Shown here piece by piece: positions 18,510 through 27,939 of a stretch of DNA of 64,000 bases. The stretch spans positions 1 to 64,000 of the forward strand of contig DATBYF010000048.1 of assembly GCA_036513895.1 (NCBI GenBank), read 5' to 3'. The position numbers and the translations under genes were made by a program. The notes beneath the pieces are model-generated. The model was not told the DNA's origin. It made no database searches and saw only the letters and a program-made list of their open reading frames with translations. How positions within the stretch are numbered: position 1 is the stretch's first letter; every line of letters begins with the position of its first letter. This stretch comes from Palsa-147 sp036513895 (GTDB lineage Bacteria; Acidobacteriota; Terriglobia; Acidiferrales; UBA7541).

Positions 18510-20626
18510 ATTCGATTGACATCGACGTAGGTGGAACTTTCACCGACCTCGTTCTTCATCACAATGGGCGGTCGCTGATCAAAAAAGTCTCGACCACGCC
18601 TTACGACCTATCGGTGTGTTTCTCGCGGGTGATCGAGGAGGGCGCGAAGTCTATCGGCCTGAAGACCGAAGAGCTCTTGCCTGAAATCGATATGATCCGG
18701 TACTCGACCACGATCGCGATGAACCGGCTCATCGAGAGGAAAGGGCCGCGCCTGGGACTCATCACCACGGAAGGTCACGAAGACGTTGTGCTGATCGGAC
18801 GCGGCGCGCAGTGGATTGACGGGACGCGGGTCGCCGAACGCCGGAACCTGGCGATTCAGAAAAAGCCTGATCCACTAATTCCGCGTGACATGATCGTAGG
18901 CGTCAAAGAACGCGTCGATTCGCGCGGGAGAGTAATTCGGCCGCTTGACGAAAATAACGTCCGCGAAAAAGTCCGCTATCTCGTGTCACGCGGGGCGCGC
19001 GGTTTTGTCGTCTCGTTTCTCTGGGGCTTTCTGAATCCAATCCACGAGCGGCGCGTGAAGGAAATCATTCGTGACGAATACAAGGAATTCCACATCGGCT
19101 ACCTGCCGGTCGTTCTGGCTGGTCAGGTAGTCGGCAAGCTCGGGGAATATGAAAGGACTCTCGCAGCGATTCTCGATGCCTACCTCCAAAGATCCATGCA
19201 GATCGAACTTTCCGCGATGTGGGACAAGTTGCGCGAGCGCGGCTACAAGAGACCCCTGCTGATGATTCAAAGCTCCGGCGGCATCGCCGAAGTATTTCGC
19301 ACCACCGCCAGTCGGACTTTTAACAGTGGCCCTGTGTCCGGGCTGATGGGCGCGCAGCATGTTGCGAAATCTCTGGGATATCAGAACGTCGTGATGTCAG
19401 ACATGGGCGGCACGAGCTTCGACGTCGGCCTGGTTGTCAAAGATAGCGTCAGAAGTTATGACTTCCGCCCGATCATCGATCGCTGGATGGTCGGAATCAC
19501 GATGATCAAGACGCTTTCGATCGGCGCCGGCGGCGGCTCGATCGCCTCGATCAATCGCCTGCTCCAAAATCGCGTGCAAGTGGGGCCGCGCAGCGCGGGC
19601 TCAATGCCTGGTCCAGCGTGCTTCAATCTCGGCGGAACGGATCCCACAGTCACGGACGCCGACGTCGTGCTCGGCTACATCAATCCTGATTATTACTTCG
19701 GCGGTCGGATGCGCCTTGAGAAAAGCCGCGCAATACAAGCAATCCGCGACAAAATTGCCAAGCCTCTGGGTGTGAGTGTCGAAGAAGGCGCGGAGATCAT
19801 TCGTAAAATCGTGAACGGAAATATGTCGTCGGCAATCATGAAGGAAGTCCACCTTCGGGGTCATAGCCCTGATGAATTTATTCTCTTTGTCGGAGGCGGT
19901 GCCGGGCCGACGCATGCCGAAGGATTCAAGGGCGATATCCCAAAGGCGGTCACGTTCCCATTTTCGCCGGTATTCTGCGCGTTTGGCTCATCAACGATGG
20001 ATATCATGCATGTGTACGAAGCCTCGAAGAAGCTCACCTTGATGACGCCGGGAACTCAGGACATCACCAACGAGTACGAAATCTTCAATCAGACGGTCGA
20101 ATCGCTGCTCGACCAAGCTCGCAAGGATCTGATCGCAGATGGCCTCGAAGAAACACAGGCATCGTACGTACTGGAATTAGACATGCTGTACGGCGGCCAA
20201 TTTCACGTAAAGCGGGCTCTCTCACCGCGGATGTTAATGCACGGCAAAGAAGACGTCATCGCGATATGCGACGCGTTCAATAAAGAGTTCAGCGAAGCTT
20301 TCAGCCCCTTCGTCGTGAACCCCGAGGGCGGAATTTTCATCGAGAGTTTCATTCTCAAGGCCATCGTGCCAACCAAGAAAGTCAGCATGCCCACGATGAA
20401 ACTCGAAAGAACGAATCCATCGGCGGCGCGAAAGGGTGAACGGCCCGCATATTGGCCCGCCGAAAAAGATTATCGTGACACGCCCATTTTCACGTACGAA
20501 GCGCTGCGCCCGGGCAACGTCGTCGAAGGCCCTGCGATTATCGAAGGCGAATACACGACCGTTGTCGTTCCAGCGCCTTTGCATTTGCGAATTGACGAGC
20601 GCGGGCTTGGAATATTGGAATTCTGA
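18506..20626 (+). CDS. HyuA-like subunit 2 of the carboxylase
   Basis: 706 residues of the HyuA family and clearly diverged from subunit 1. Motifs include the N-terminal IDIDVGGTFTDLVL, SSGGIAEV, FNSGPVSGLMGA, the second nucleotide motif SDMGGTSFDVGLV and SAGSMPGPACFNLGG. It is translationally coupled to the zinc subunit by an ATGA overlap. Two unequal HyuA copies (alpha and alpha-prime) in one operon are the arrangement known for acetophenone carboxylase, which spends two ATP per turnover to enolise and carboxylate the substrate. The substrate here is inferred from downstream genes. Confidence 0.78.
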   Translation: MNSIDIDVGGTFTDLVLHHNGRSLIKKVSTTPYDLSVCFSRVIEEGAKSIGLKTEELLPEIDMIRYSTTIAMNRLIERKGPRLGLITTEGHEDVVLIGRGAQWIDGTRVAERRNLAIQKKPDPLIPRDMIVGVKERVDSRGRVIRPLDENNVREKVRYLVSRGARGFVVSFLWGFLNPIHERRVKEIIRDEYKEFHIGYLPVVLAGQVVGKLGEYERTLAAILDAYLQRSMQIELSAMWDKLRERGYKRPLLMIQSSGGIAEVFRTTASRTFNSGPVSGLMGAQHVAKSLGYQNVVMSDMGGTSFDVGLVVKDSVRSYDFRPIIDRWMVGITMIKTLSIGAGGGSIASINRLLQNRVQVGPRSAGSMPGPACFNLGGTDPTVTDADVVLGYINPDYYFGGRMRLEKSRAIQAIRDKIAKPLGVSVEEGAEIIRKIVNGNMSSAIMKEVHLRGHSPDEFILFVGGGAGPTHAEGFKGDIPKAVTFPFSPVFCAFGSSTMDIMHVYEASKKLTLMTPGTQDITNEYEIFNQTVESLLDQARKDLIADGLEETQASYVLELDMLYGGQFHVKRALSPRMLMHGKEDVIAICDAFNKEFSEAFSPFVVNPEGGIFIESFILKAIVPTKKVSMPTMKLERTNPSAARKGERPAYWPAEKDYRDTPIFTYEALRPGNVVEGPAIIEGEYTTVVVPAPLHLRIDERGLGILEF

Positions 20627-20651
20627 GCGCCCTGAGGATTGAAGGAGTCAC

Positions 20652-22712
20652 ATGCCCATACCGACATTGGCAGAAAAACTGGAGTGGTTGAAGCCAGCTC
20701 CGGCGACGCCGCATGAACTCGAGTGCGCTGCCAGAGTGCGCCAGGGCGATTACGAAATCGGCGTGCAAATCACCAACGACATCCTCGACGAAGCCATGGA
20801 AGTTTTTGTCAGATCGTCGCGAAGCTACTTCGGCGTTTCAGGCGATTCGATGGTGGCGATTTTCACAGCCAATGGAGATCTAATCAACGCATCCTGTGGA
20901 ACGTATTTGCACGCAATCATCCAGCCCATCGTAATCAAATTCGTTCAGAAGTATTACAGCGAGAATCCCGGTATCCGTGAAGGCGACATCTGGTACACCA
21001 ACGACGCTCTCTACGGCGGCATCCACAATCCCGATCAAGTTGCTCTGATGCCCGTGTTCTATCAGGGCAAGCTGCTCGCATGGGCTTCTGCAGCCTTGCA
21101 CACCACGGAAACTGGAGCCATCGAGCCGGGCGGAATGCCGGTGAGCGCGCGTTCGCGATTTGAAGAAGGATTAAATCTTCCGCCCATGAAAATCGGAGAG
21201 AATTTCGAACTCCGAAACGATTTCCTCGAGTTTTACTCTGTTTACGGATTGCGCGCGCCCGCGATGTTCATTTCCGACCTTCGCGCGCGATGCACTACCG
21301 CCGATCGTGTTCGGATTCGGCTGATCGAGCTCGCCGAGAAACGCGGCCCCGACTTCGTTGTCGGATTGCTGCGCAAGATGTGCGAAACCGCCGAAGCGGG
21401 CGCGCGTAAGAAAATCGAGGCGCTGCCAGACGGTAAGTTTCGCGCCGTTGTTTTTAACGATGCGATTGGCTGGACGCCCGCTCTCGTTCGCGCCTGCAAT
21501 TTGACGCTCATCAAGGAAGGCGGCAAGCTCACCTTCGACTTTCACGGCACGTCGCCCGAGAATCCTTCTTCCTACAATGTCCATTCTCAGGCGGTCGTCG
21601 GTCACATCGCGAATTTCATGTACGAATACATTTTCCATGACCTGCCGATTTGCAGCACCACGTTTGCGCCCATTGATTTCGTTTTCCCCGAAGGCATCAT
21701 CCTGAATCCTGACAAGATGGCCGCCACCAGCTGTTGCGTGTTCATCGGCATGCAGGCGCGATGCGCCACGCACAATGCATTCGCTAAAATGTCTTTTTCG
21801 AGTGCCGGCCTATGGCGCCAGGTCACCGCCGCACCCGGCAGCCAGCATACGTCGCAGATTTGCGCAGGACTTTCTCAATGGAAGCTGGCAGTCGCCGATG
21901 TCTTATCGTTCTCGCTCAACACGATGGGGCAGGGCGGCCGCGCATCCGCTGACGGCATGGACGCGTACGGGTTTGCGTGGTGCGCTTTTGGCCGCGCGCC
22001 GGATTCCGAGCAGGTGGAAAGCGAACTCCCGCTCACTGTAACGCTCTCCCAGCACTGGAAAGATTCCTGCGGCCACGGTCGCCATCGGGGAGGCTCCGGC
22101 GGTGTGCAGCATTGGATGATTCACAAGATGCCCAATCTCGTTTCCATGTGCATGGGCAACGGCACCAAAGTGCCTCTGGGCCAGCCGCTATTTGGCGGTT
22201 ATGCTTCGGCTCCGATTCCCGGCATCAGCGTACGCAAGGCCGATTTGATGGGAAAAATGCAGGCAGGCGATTCGAGCATTTCTCTCGATTCCCGGGAAAT
22301 CCTGGAGAATGGCACGATTAAAGGCGATTGGAATTTCGAGCTGGTTGCGCGGACGCCAAAAGTTTACAACGAAGGCGACTTACTCTTCGGCTTTAGCGGT
22401 GGAGGGCCAGGTTATGGCGATCCTCTGGAACGCGAGCCTGCGGAAATCTTCGAAGATCTGCGCAAAAATATTATTTCGGATTGGACGGCGCAGAATATCT
22501 ACCGTCTGGCCTACGACCCCGAGCGGCGAAAGCTCGATGTTGACAAAACCAAACAACAGCGCGACGACGAACGGCGCGCACGGCTCGCTCGCGGTAAATC
22601 GTTCGAAGAGTTTCACGAGGAATGGAATAAGCAGAGCCCGCCAAAGGAAATTTTGCAATGGTACGGCTCTTGGCCGGATGCAAAGTCAACTGGACCGATC
22701 TTCCGGCCCTGA
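20652..22712 (+). CDS. HyuB-like subunit of the carboxylase
   Basis: 686 residues of the hydantoinase-B/oxoprolinase family. Typical blocks are GDSMVAIFTANGDLI, GDIWYTNDALYGGIHNPDQ, FDFHGTSPENPSSYN and the C-terminal GGGPGYGDPLER. GGAG lies seven bases before the ATG. Its size fits the 75-kDa subunit of acetophenone carboxylase. Together with the two HyuA-like chains and the zinc protein it would form the core enzyme. The next gene starts three bases after its stop. Confidence 0.78.
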   Translation: MPIPTLAEKLEWLKPAPATPHELECAARVRQGDYEIGVQITNDILDEAMEVFVRSSRSYFGVSGDSMVAIFTANGDLINASCGTYLHAIIQPIVIKFVQKYYSENPGIREGDIWYTNDALYGGIHNPDQVALMPVFYQGKLLAWASAALHTTETGAIEPGGMPVSARSRFEEGLNLPPMKIGENFELRNDFLEFYSVYGLRAPAMFISDLRARCTTADRVRIRLIELAEKRGPDFVVGLLRKMCETAEAGARKKIEALPDGKFRAVVFNDAIGWTPALVRACNLTLIKEGGKLTFDFHGTSPENPSSYNVHSQAVVGHIANFMYEYIFHDLPICSTTFAPIDFVFPEGIILNPDKMAATSCCVFIGMQARCATHNAFAKMSFSSAGLWRQVTAAPGSQHTSQICAGLSQWKLAVADVLSFSLNTMGQGGRASADGMDAYGFAWCAFGRAPDSEQVESELPLTVTLSQHWKDSCGHGRHRGGSGGVQHWMIHKMPNLVSMCMGNGTKVPLGQPLFGGYASAPIPGISVRKADLMGKMQAGDSSISLDSREILENGTIKGDWNFELVARTPKVYNEGDLLFGFSGGGPGYGDPLEREPAEIFEDLRKNIISDWTAQNIYRLAYDPERRKLDVDKTKQQRDDERRARLARGKSFEEFHEEWNKQSPPKEILQWYGSWPDAKSTGPIFRP

Positions 22713-22715
22713 ACG

Positions 22716-23774
22716 ATGGCCGAAGATTACACTCCGCGGGAGATCGTGAAGAATTTGTTGCAAGGGACCGCCTCGCCGCGGCCGCTGTTCCTACCGATCG
22801 TTTTCTCTCTCGGCGCGCGAATCGAGAACATGCCGCTTCGCAGCTATTTGACGAATCCGACGAAAATTACAAATTCTGTGCGACAGATTCGCGGGCGCGT
22901 TCGATCCGACGGAATTACCTGCTATTACGATCCGTTCCTTGAAGCGCAAGCTCTCGGCGGCACGGTGGAGTGGGAATCCGGCGACTACGCGCGCGCTGTG
23001 CGCTGGCCCGGGCCTGCATTTAACGGTGAGGTGCCGGCGGGACTTCGTTCACCGGAAGATTCGGCAAGAAGCTCCTCTGTAAATACAGCGGCGGAGGTTA
23101 TTCGCCGGCTTAAATCGCTGAAGCGAGATGACGCGCTCTTGATGGCCTGTATTACAGGCCCGTTCACACTCGGCGCGCTTCTCTCGAACGCAGACGCCAA
23201 CGGCGAGCTTCGCGCCGATGACGTCCAAAGCTTCGCCGTGGCATTTTCGGCGGCGGTGATTGCTCGAATCGCCTCCGTTTTCTCTGAAGCGGGAGCGAAT
23301 GTGATTTTCATTCGCGAGGAGGTTTTGCCCACAGCGTCTACAGAAGTGTTTTCGGACTGGACCTCGTCACTCTCTTCCACCATCAATATCATTCGCTTCT
23401 ACGAAGCGCTGCCAGTTCTTCTCGTCACGGATCCGCGCCCCGCTGACGCGAACCGCAATGAACTTTTCTCCGGGATTAAGGATTGTATCGTTTGTGTCGC
23501 GGCAGGTATTGGTGGGCCGCCGCGAATTGACGCCGACCGAGTTGATGCCAACCGAGTTGTCACCATCAACGACGAGCGAATCGCTCTCGGGGGCGTTGCA
23601 TTGCCTCTGGAATTGTTTAATCCGCAGGATTCCGTGCCTACGGCAACGGATGAGGCTCTACATTGTGCGATTTTGGATGGAAATCCAGCCGTAATTACCA
23701 CGGCAGGTGACGTTGGCCCGACAGTTGATGTGAAGCGCTTGAATAAAATATGGGAACTCCTGCATTGTAGTTAG
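22716..23774 (+). CDS. UroD-superfamily protein, fifth gene of the carboxylase set
   Basis: 352 residues with the uroporphyrinogen-decarboxylase/MtaA barrel pattern (LFLPIVFSLGARIENMPL, DGITCYYDPFLEAQALGG, ITGPFTLGALL). It does not show the HxC..C zinc motif of corrinoid methyltransferases, nor does its context suggest haem synthesis. It lies in the position, and is close to the size (about 38 versus 34 kDa), of the fifth acetophenone-carboxylase subunit ApcE. It is fused tightly into the operon: three bases after HyuB and 13 before the ligase. I infer an accessory or regulatory subunit, or a scavenger of a side product; the true role is unknown. Confidence 0.6.
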   Translation: MAEDYTPREIVKNLLQGTASPRPLFLPIVFSLGARIENMPLRSYLTNPTKITNSVRQIRGRVRSDGITCYYDPFLEAQALGGTVEWESGDYARAVRWPGPAFNGEVPAGLRSPEDSARSSSVNTAAEVIRRLKSLKRDDALLMACITGPFTLGALLSNADANGELRADDVQSFAVAFSAAVIARIASVFSEAGANVIFIREEVLPTASTEVFSDWTSSLSSTINIIRFYEALPVLLVTDPRPADANRNELFSGIKDCIVCVAAGIGGPPRIDADRVDANRVVTINDERIALGGVALPLELFNPQDSVPTATDEALHCAILDGNPAVITTAGDVGPTVDVKRLNKIWELLHCS

Positions 23775-23787
23775 AACGCGACCGGCT

Positions 23788-25728
23788 ATGAGCCATCAAT
23801 CCCATCAACGAGAGTCTGGAACCACGTCAGCCGATCTGCGCCGCCATGAATCGCATCGAGGCAGGGATGGCAGCGCGAAAGCGGTCGAGGGCACACGCCC
23901 CGTACGTTTGCGGACATCGGGCGTCACAATGAAGACGCTCCCCAACGGCACGATTCTCGTTCACCCCGACGAAGCGCTTCGGCCTTACCCCAAAGTCCTC
24001 ACGGATCGTGTGATTCACTGGGCGAGCGTCGCTCCCAATCGCTGCTGCATGGCGAAGCGCCAGCCAGGCGGAGAATGGCGGCGCCTTACTTATTCGCAGG
24101 TGGTTGATTCTGCAAAGCGCATCGGCCAAGCCTTGCTCGCTCGAGGGCTGTCGGTAGATCGTCCCGTCGCAATTCTGTCCGAAAACGATCTCGAACACTT
24201 CTTGCTGATGATGGCGGGCCAACACGTTGGCATACCGACGGCGCATCTTTCGCCGGTCTACTCGCTTGTCTCCAAGGATTTCGCAAAGTTGGGACACGCG
24301 CTTAAGCTGCTCACGCCGGGCCTGGTTTTCGTTTCGGATGGCTCACGATACTCACGCGCCATCGAAGCGGCAGTTGATCGAGGTACGGAAGTCGTGGTGA
24401 CCGACAATCCCCCGGCAAGGCGGAATACGAAGTTATTCTCCGAGTTGCTCGCCACCGAGGCAGGATCTGCGGTTGAAGCGGCCCACGCACGGATCGATCC
24501 TGATACTCCCGCAAAGTTTCTCTTTACGTCAGGTTCGACTGCTTCGCCGAAAGCTGTGGTCAACACGCATCGAATGATCTGCAGCAACCTCGAAATGATC
24601 GCGCAGGTGTTCGGCTTTCTAGAGGACAGGGCGCCCGTAATCGTTGACTGGCTGCCGTGGAACCACACGTTTGGTGGGAATCACAATGTCGGCATCTCGG
24701 TCTACAACGGCGGCACCTTTTATATCGATGACGGTAAACCCGGCGCAGGATTCATCGAGGAAACCATCCGTAACTTGCGTGAGATTTCGCCGACCGTCTA
24801 TTTCAACGTGCCAAAAGGATACGAAGATCTGCTGCCCGCCTTGCGCGCGGATGCCCAGCTTCGCGAAAACTTTTTCCGGAATCTCGAACTTCTCTTCTAC
24901 GCCGGTGCCGGGCTGTCGCAACCGGTCTGGGATGCCTATAGAGAGCTCGCGCTTGAAACCTGCGGTGAGCGGATCGTAATGGTCACCGGGCTCGGTGCCA
25001 CCGAAACCGCTCCGATGGCGATACAAACAACCTGGGAAACGGATCATTCGGGCGTGATCGGCGTGCCTATTCCTGGCGTCGAAATGAAACTCGTCCCTCA
25101 GGCTCGCAAATTAGAAGTGCGCGTTCGCGGGTCGAATATTACTCCGGGATACTGGCGCCAGCCGGAATTGACCAAACAAGTTTTCGACGATGAGGGTTTC
25201 TACATCTTCGGAGACGCGTTGCGTTTTGTGAATCCAGGGGATGTGAATCAAGGATTTTATTTTGACGGCAGGTTCGCCGAAGATTTCAAGCTGGCGAGCG
25301 GCACATGGGTCAGCGTCGGACCGCTGCGTTCGAAAATCCTTGGCCATTTTGCGCCGTATGTCCGAGACGTCGTGATTACAGGGCACGATCGCGATCAGGT
25401 GGGAATGCTGGTGTTTGCCGAGCCCGGCGCCTGTTGTTCGCTTTGCCCGGGTGTTTCGCCCGATTCGCAGGCGAGGGAAATTCTTCGGCACGAAAAGGTG
25501 CGTTCGCATTTCCAATCGCTGCTCGAGAGCCTCGCCGCCGAAGCAACGGGCAGTTCCAATCGCGTCGTGCGCGCAATGATTGTCGAGGAGCCCCCGTCGC
25601 TCGACGCGGGAGAAATCACGGACAAAGGGTCTGTGAATCAACGAGCGGTGTTGGAGCGGCGCGCGGCCTTGATCGAGGAGTTATATCGGCCGGAACCGTC
25701 ATCGGCAATTTTGCGAATCACGTCGTAG
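23788..25728 (+). CDS. Aryl-CoA ligase of the feruloyl-CoA synthetase family
   Basis: 646 residues of the adenylate-forming superfamily. The P-loop-like motif is FTSGSTASPKAVV. The blocks LPWNHTFGGNHNVG and YNGGTFYIDDGKPGAG, and the end motif EITDKGSVNQRAVLERR with its catalytic Lys, are typical of feruloyl-CoA synthetases. No enoyl-CoA hydratase/lyase for ferulate side-chain removal is nearby; instead a thiolase follows. That fits activation of a 3-oxo acid such as 4-hydroxybenzoylacetate, matching the bal ligase that follows apcABCDE in Aromatoleum. A 48-residue N-terminal tail precedes an alternative ATG at 23929. Confidence 0.8.
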   Translation: MSHQSHQRESGTTSADLRRHESHRGRDGSAKAVEGTRPVRLRTSGVTMKTLPNGTILVHPDEALRPYPKVLTDRVIHWASVAPNRCCMAKRQPGGEWRRLTYSQVVDSAKRIGQALLARGLSVDRPVAILSENDLEHFLLMMAGQHVGIPTAHLSPVYSLVSKDFAKLGHALKLLTPGLVFVSDGSRYSRAIEAAVDRGTEVVVTDNPPARRNTKLFSELLATEAGSAVEAAHARIDPDTPAKFLFTSGSTASPKAVVNTHRMICSNLEMIAQVFGFLEDRAPVIVDWLPWNHTFGGNHNVGISVYNGGTFYIDDGKPGAGFIEETIRNLREISPTVYFNVPKGYEDLLPALRADAQLRENFFRNLELLFYAGAGLSQPVWDAYRELALETCGERIVMVTGLGATETAPMAIQTTWETDHSGVIGVPIPGVEMKLVPQARKLEVRVRGSNITPGYWRQPELTKQVFDDEGFYIFGDALRFVNPGDVNQGFYFDGRFAEDFKLASGTWVSVGPLRSKILGHFAPYVRDVVITGHDRDQVGMLVFAEPGACCSLCPGVSPDSQAREILRHEKVRSHFQSLLESLAAEATGSSNRVVRAMIVEEPPSLDAGEITDKGSVNQRAVLERRAALIEELYRPEPSSAILRITS

Positions 25729-25730
25729 GA

Positions 25731-25747
25731 GCGGGTCCCAGACCCGC
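25731..25747. repeat. Short GC-rich hairpin between ligase and thiolase
   Basis: GCGGGTC-CCA-GACCCGC is a perfect 7-base stem with a three-base loop. It is not followed by a clear T-run, so it is more likely an mRNA-stabilising or REP-like element than a strong terminator. Confidence 0.45.
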
Positions 25748-25789
25748 CCGGTATTTTCTAAGATTCATTGAAATGAGGGAGTTGAAATT

Positions 25790-27034
25790 ATGACATCAAC
25801 AAACGGCGGTCTGTTCACCGCCTATAAAGACACATGGCTATTGGACGGTGTACGCACGCCGTTCGCGGACTACAACGGCATTCTCGGCCTCGTATCCCCG
25901 ATTGATCTCGGCATTAAGGTGGCGCGCGCCGTATTTGAGCGCTCCGGCATTCCGCCCGCGGATGTGGGCTCGGTAATCGCCGGCAGCGTCGCACAAGCGA
26001 GTTTTGACGCCTACGTTTTGCCGCGCCACGTGGGGATTTATTCGGGCGTGCCGATCGATCGGCCCGCGCTACTCGTGCAGCGCGTGTGTGGAACCGGCGT
26101 CGAGACGATAAGTCAGGCCGCGGACGCAATCGCGCTCGGTAAAATCGAACTTGGCCTTTGCGTCGGCGCGGAATCGATGAGCCGCAATCCCATCGCGGCG
26201 TATACGCATCGCGGCGGATTTCGAATGGGGCAAGTCGAGTTCAAAGATTTTCTCTGGGAAGCGCTGATGGATACCGCGCCGGGCGTGACCATGGGCCAGA
26301 CGGCTGAAGCGGTAGCCAAGACTTACAAAATTGCCCGTGAAGACGTGGATCGATTCGCGGAATTGAGTTTCTCGCGGGCGGTAGCGGCGCAAAAAGCGTG
26401 CTTCCTCTCGGGCGAAATTGTGCCGCTTGTGAGCGAAAGCTTTGAACTTGCGGGCTACAAAACGCGCGGCATTCGTCTTGCGAAAGGTGCGGAGAAATTT
26501 GAGACAGATACTCACATCCGGCCTTCGCCCTATGAGGTGCTGGCGAAAATTCCGCCGGCGTTTGGCGGAGTGCAGACGGGCGGAAATAGTTCCGCGATTG
26601 TTGATGGCGCCGCCGCCGCATTGGTCGGCTCAGGAGAGTATGCGAAATCGCGAGGAATTAAGCCGCTGGCGCGCGTCGCCGCAGTGGCCGCTGTAGGAGT
26701 TCCTCCGGAAATCATGAGCATTGCGCCAGCGCCTGCGATTCGGAAGTTGCTCGACGGCGCCGGGATGGCTCTCGATCAGATCGACCGGATCGAGATCAAC
26801 GAAGCTTTCGGTGCGCAATTGATCTCGGTGGAGCGCGAATTGAATCTGGATCGAGCGAAGCTGAACATCAACGGAGGCGCCATTGCGATTGGGCATCCGC
26901 TGGCGGCGACGGGAATACGTCTCGCGGTTACGCTGGCGCGAGAATTGCGTCGAGCGAATTTGCGCTACGGCATCGCGTCGGCTTGCATCGGCGGGGGCCA
27001 GGGCATCGCGATGCTGCTCGAGAATGTCGCATGA
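25790..27034 (+). CDS. Thiolase (acetyl-CoA C-acyltransferase)
   Basis: 414 residues. The catalytic residues are visible: C100 (QRVCGTG), H369 (IAIGHPLAATG) and C399 (SACIGGGQG), with INEAFGAQ upstream. The ATG has GAGGGA in front. Placed between a feruloyl-type CoA ligase and a 4-hydroxybenzoyl-CoA-type thioesterase, it would cleave aroylacetyl-CoA to aroyl-CoA and acetyl-CoA. The pca operon lacks its own thiolase, so this enzyme could instead, or also, act on 3-oxoadipyl-CoA as PcaF. Confidence 0.88.
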   Translation: MTSTNGGLFTAYKDTWLLDGVRTPFADYNGILGLVSPIDLGIKVARAVFERSGIPPADVGSVIAGSVAQASFDAYVLPRHVGIYSGVPIDRPALLVQRVCGTGVETISQAADAIALGKIELGLCVGAESMSRNPIAAYTHRGGFRMGQVEFKDFLWEALMDTAPGVTMGQTAEAVAKTYKIAREDVDRFAELSFSRAVAAQKACFLSGEIVPLVSESFELAGYKTRGIRLAKGAEKFETDTHIRPSPYEVLAKIPPAFGGVQTGGNSSAIVDGAAAALVGSGEYAKSRGIKPLARVAAVAAVGVPPEIMSIAPAPAIRKLLDGAGMALDQIDRIEINEAFGAQLISVERELNLDRAKLNINGGAIAIGHPLAATGIRLAVTLARELRRANLRYGIASACIGGGQGIAMLLENVA

Positions 27035-27091
27035 AATGCTGCTTGTGATTATTGCTTGAAAATGTCGCTTGAGAATGCGGACTGAGGCGGG

Positions 27092-27520
27092 ATGCTGATC
27101 AATCGAAAGGAGATACGTATTGAGTGGGGAGATTGCGATCCCGGCGGCATCGTGTTTTTCCCGCGGTATTTCGAGTATTGCGACGCTTGTACGAACGCGC
27201 TCTTTGAACGTGCGGGGCTGCCCAAGCCGGAACTGCTCAAAGTGCACAGTATCGGGGGCATTCCGCTTGTCGAGGCGCGCGCGCGATTTATGGTGCCTTC
27301 GCAATTCGGAGATACGGTGACGGTTGAATCGTGCGTGTCGGAGTGGGGACGCAGCAGTTTCTGGGTGCACCATAAAGTATTCAAGGGAGATGTTCTGGCG
27401 CTGGAGATTACCGAAAAGCGTGTGTGGGTTACCCGCATCGAAGGGGACGTCATTCGATATAAGGGGACTCCAGTTCCGGAAGAAGTGAAAGCTAGATTCA
27501 CCCGGCCTCCCGAGCCTTAG
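27092..27520 (+). CDS. 4-hydroxybenzoyl-CoA thioesterase-type hotdog protein
   Basis: 142 residues. The segment GDCDPGGIVFFPRYFEYCDA is strikingly like the active-site loop of Pseudomonas 4-hydroxybenzoyl-CoA thioesterase, with D16 as the catalytic Asp. It would release 4-hydroxybenzoate (or vanillate) from its CoA ester, directly upstream of pobA. GAGGCGGG precedes the ATG. Other aryl- or acyl-CoA esters are possible substrates. Confidence 0.85.
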   Translation: MLINRKEIRIEWGDCDPGGIVFFPRYFEYCDACTNALFERAGLPKPELLKVHSIGGIPLVEARARFMVPSQFGDTVTVESCVSEWGRSSFWVHHKVFKGDVLALEITEKRVWVTRIEGDVIRYKGTPVPEEVKARFTRPPEP

Positions 27521-27939
27521 GTGCTTTGCCAGCATGACCTCATTTCCCCTCCCAATATCCTCCGAATACCCTGCAATTTTGTCTCGATTAGAACCTACCT
27601 CGGTTGTTTGTTTTGTTTGAGTTACGGACGTTTCTAATAATTTCCAGTCTCGATTAGAAACGGTGCGCTTTCCGCTGATGACCGTCTCTTTTCGAGTCTC
27701 TAGACCCGCTGGTTTTCGGGTGCGTCGGCGAAAATCCCAAATTCGGCCGGTCCCTTATGCATGTCTTGGCACTCAACACCCTTATGACCAGCCCTACAAA
27801 GACCCGGGACATCCAGACTGACGGAGCTTGGCTAACGTGCGGTAGTGGAACTGGTGTAGCCACCCCGGTCTTCGTCGAATCCAACCGCAAATCGCACACC
27901 AAAATCGAAAGTCCAGCGGATATACTTCGACTCTTCGAA
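27521..27939 (+). promoter_or_regulatory. pobA upstream region with repeated operator-like motif
   Basis: A 13-base direct repeat GTCTCGATTAGAA occurs at 27581-27593 and 27647-27659. An inverted partner GTTTCTAAT (27630-27638) pairs perfectly with ATTAGAAAC (27653-27661). Three related sites within 80 bases, about 280-360 bases upstream of pobA, suggest a regulator binding region. No convincing gene lies in this 419-base gap; the open frame ahead of pobA extends back to 27757 but lacks similarity. Confidence 0.45.

Noticed and set aside
15381..23774. Interpretation as a hydantoin, creatinine or 5-oxoproline pathway
   Set aside because: HyuA/HyuB and an amidohydrolase would allow it. However, two unequal HyuA chains, a CxxC zinc subunit, a feruloyl-type CoA ligase, a thiolase, a 4-hydroxybenzoyl-CoA-type thioesterase and pobA fit a ketone carboxylase much better. 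It is kept only as an alternative.
23788..25728. Ferulate degradation via feruloyl-CoA hydratase/lyase
   Set aside because: The ligase is of feruloyl-CoA synthetase type, but no enoyl-CoA hydratase/aldolase or vanillin dehydrogenase is present in the window; the neighbours are a thiolase and a thioesterase.
27757..27939. 61-residue N-terminal extension of PobA
   Set aside because: It precedes the FAD-binding motif by an unusual length and has no similarity to PobA. Starting at 27940 gives exactly the standard 394 residues.
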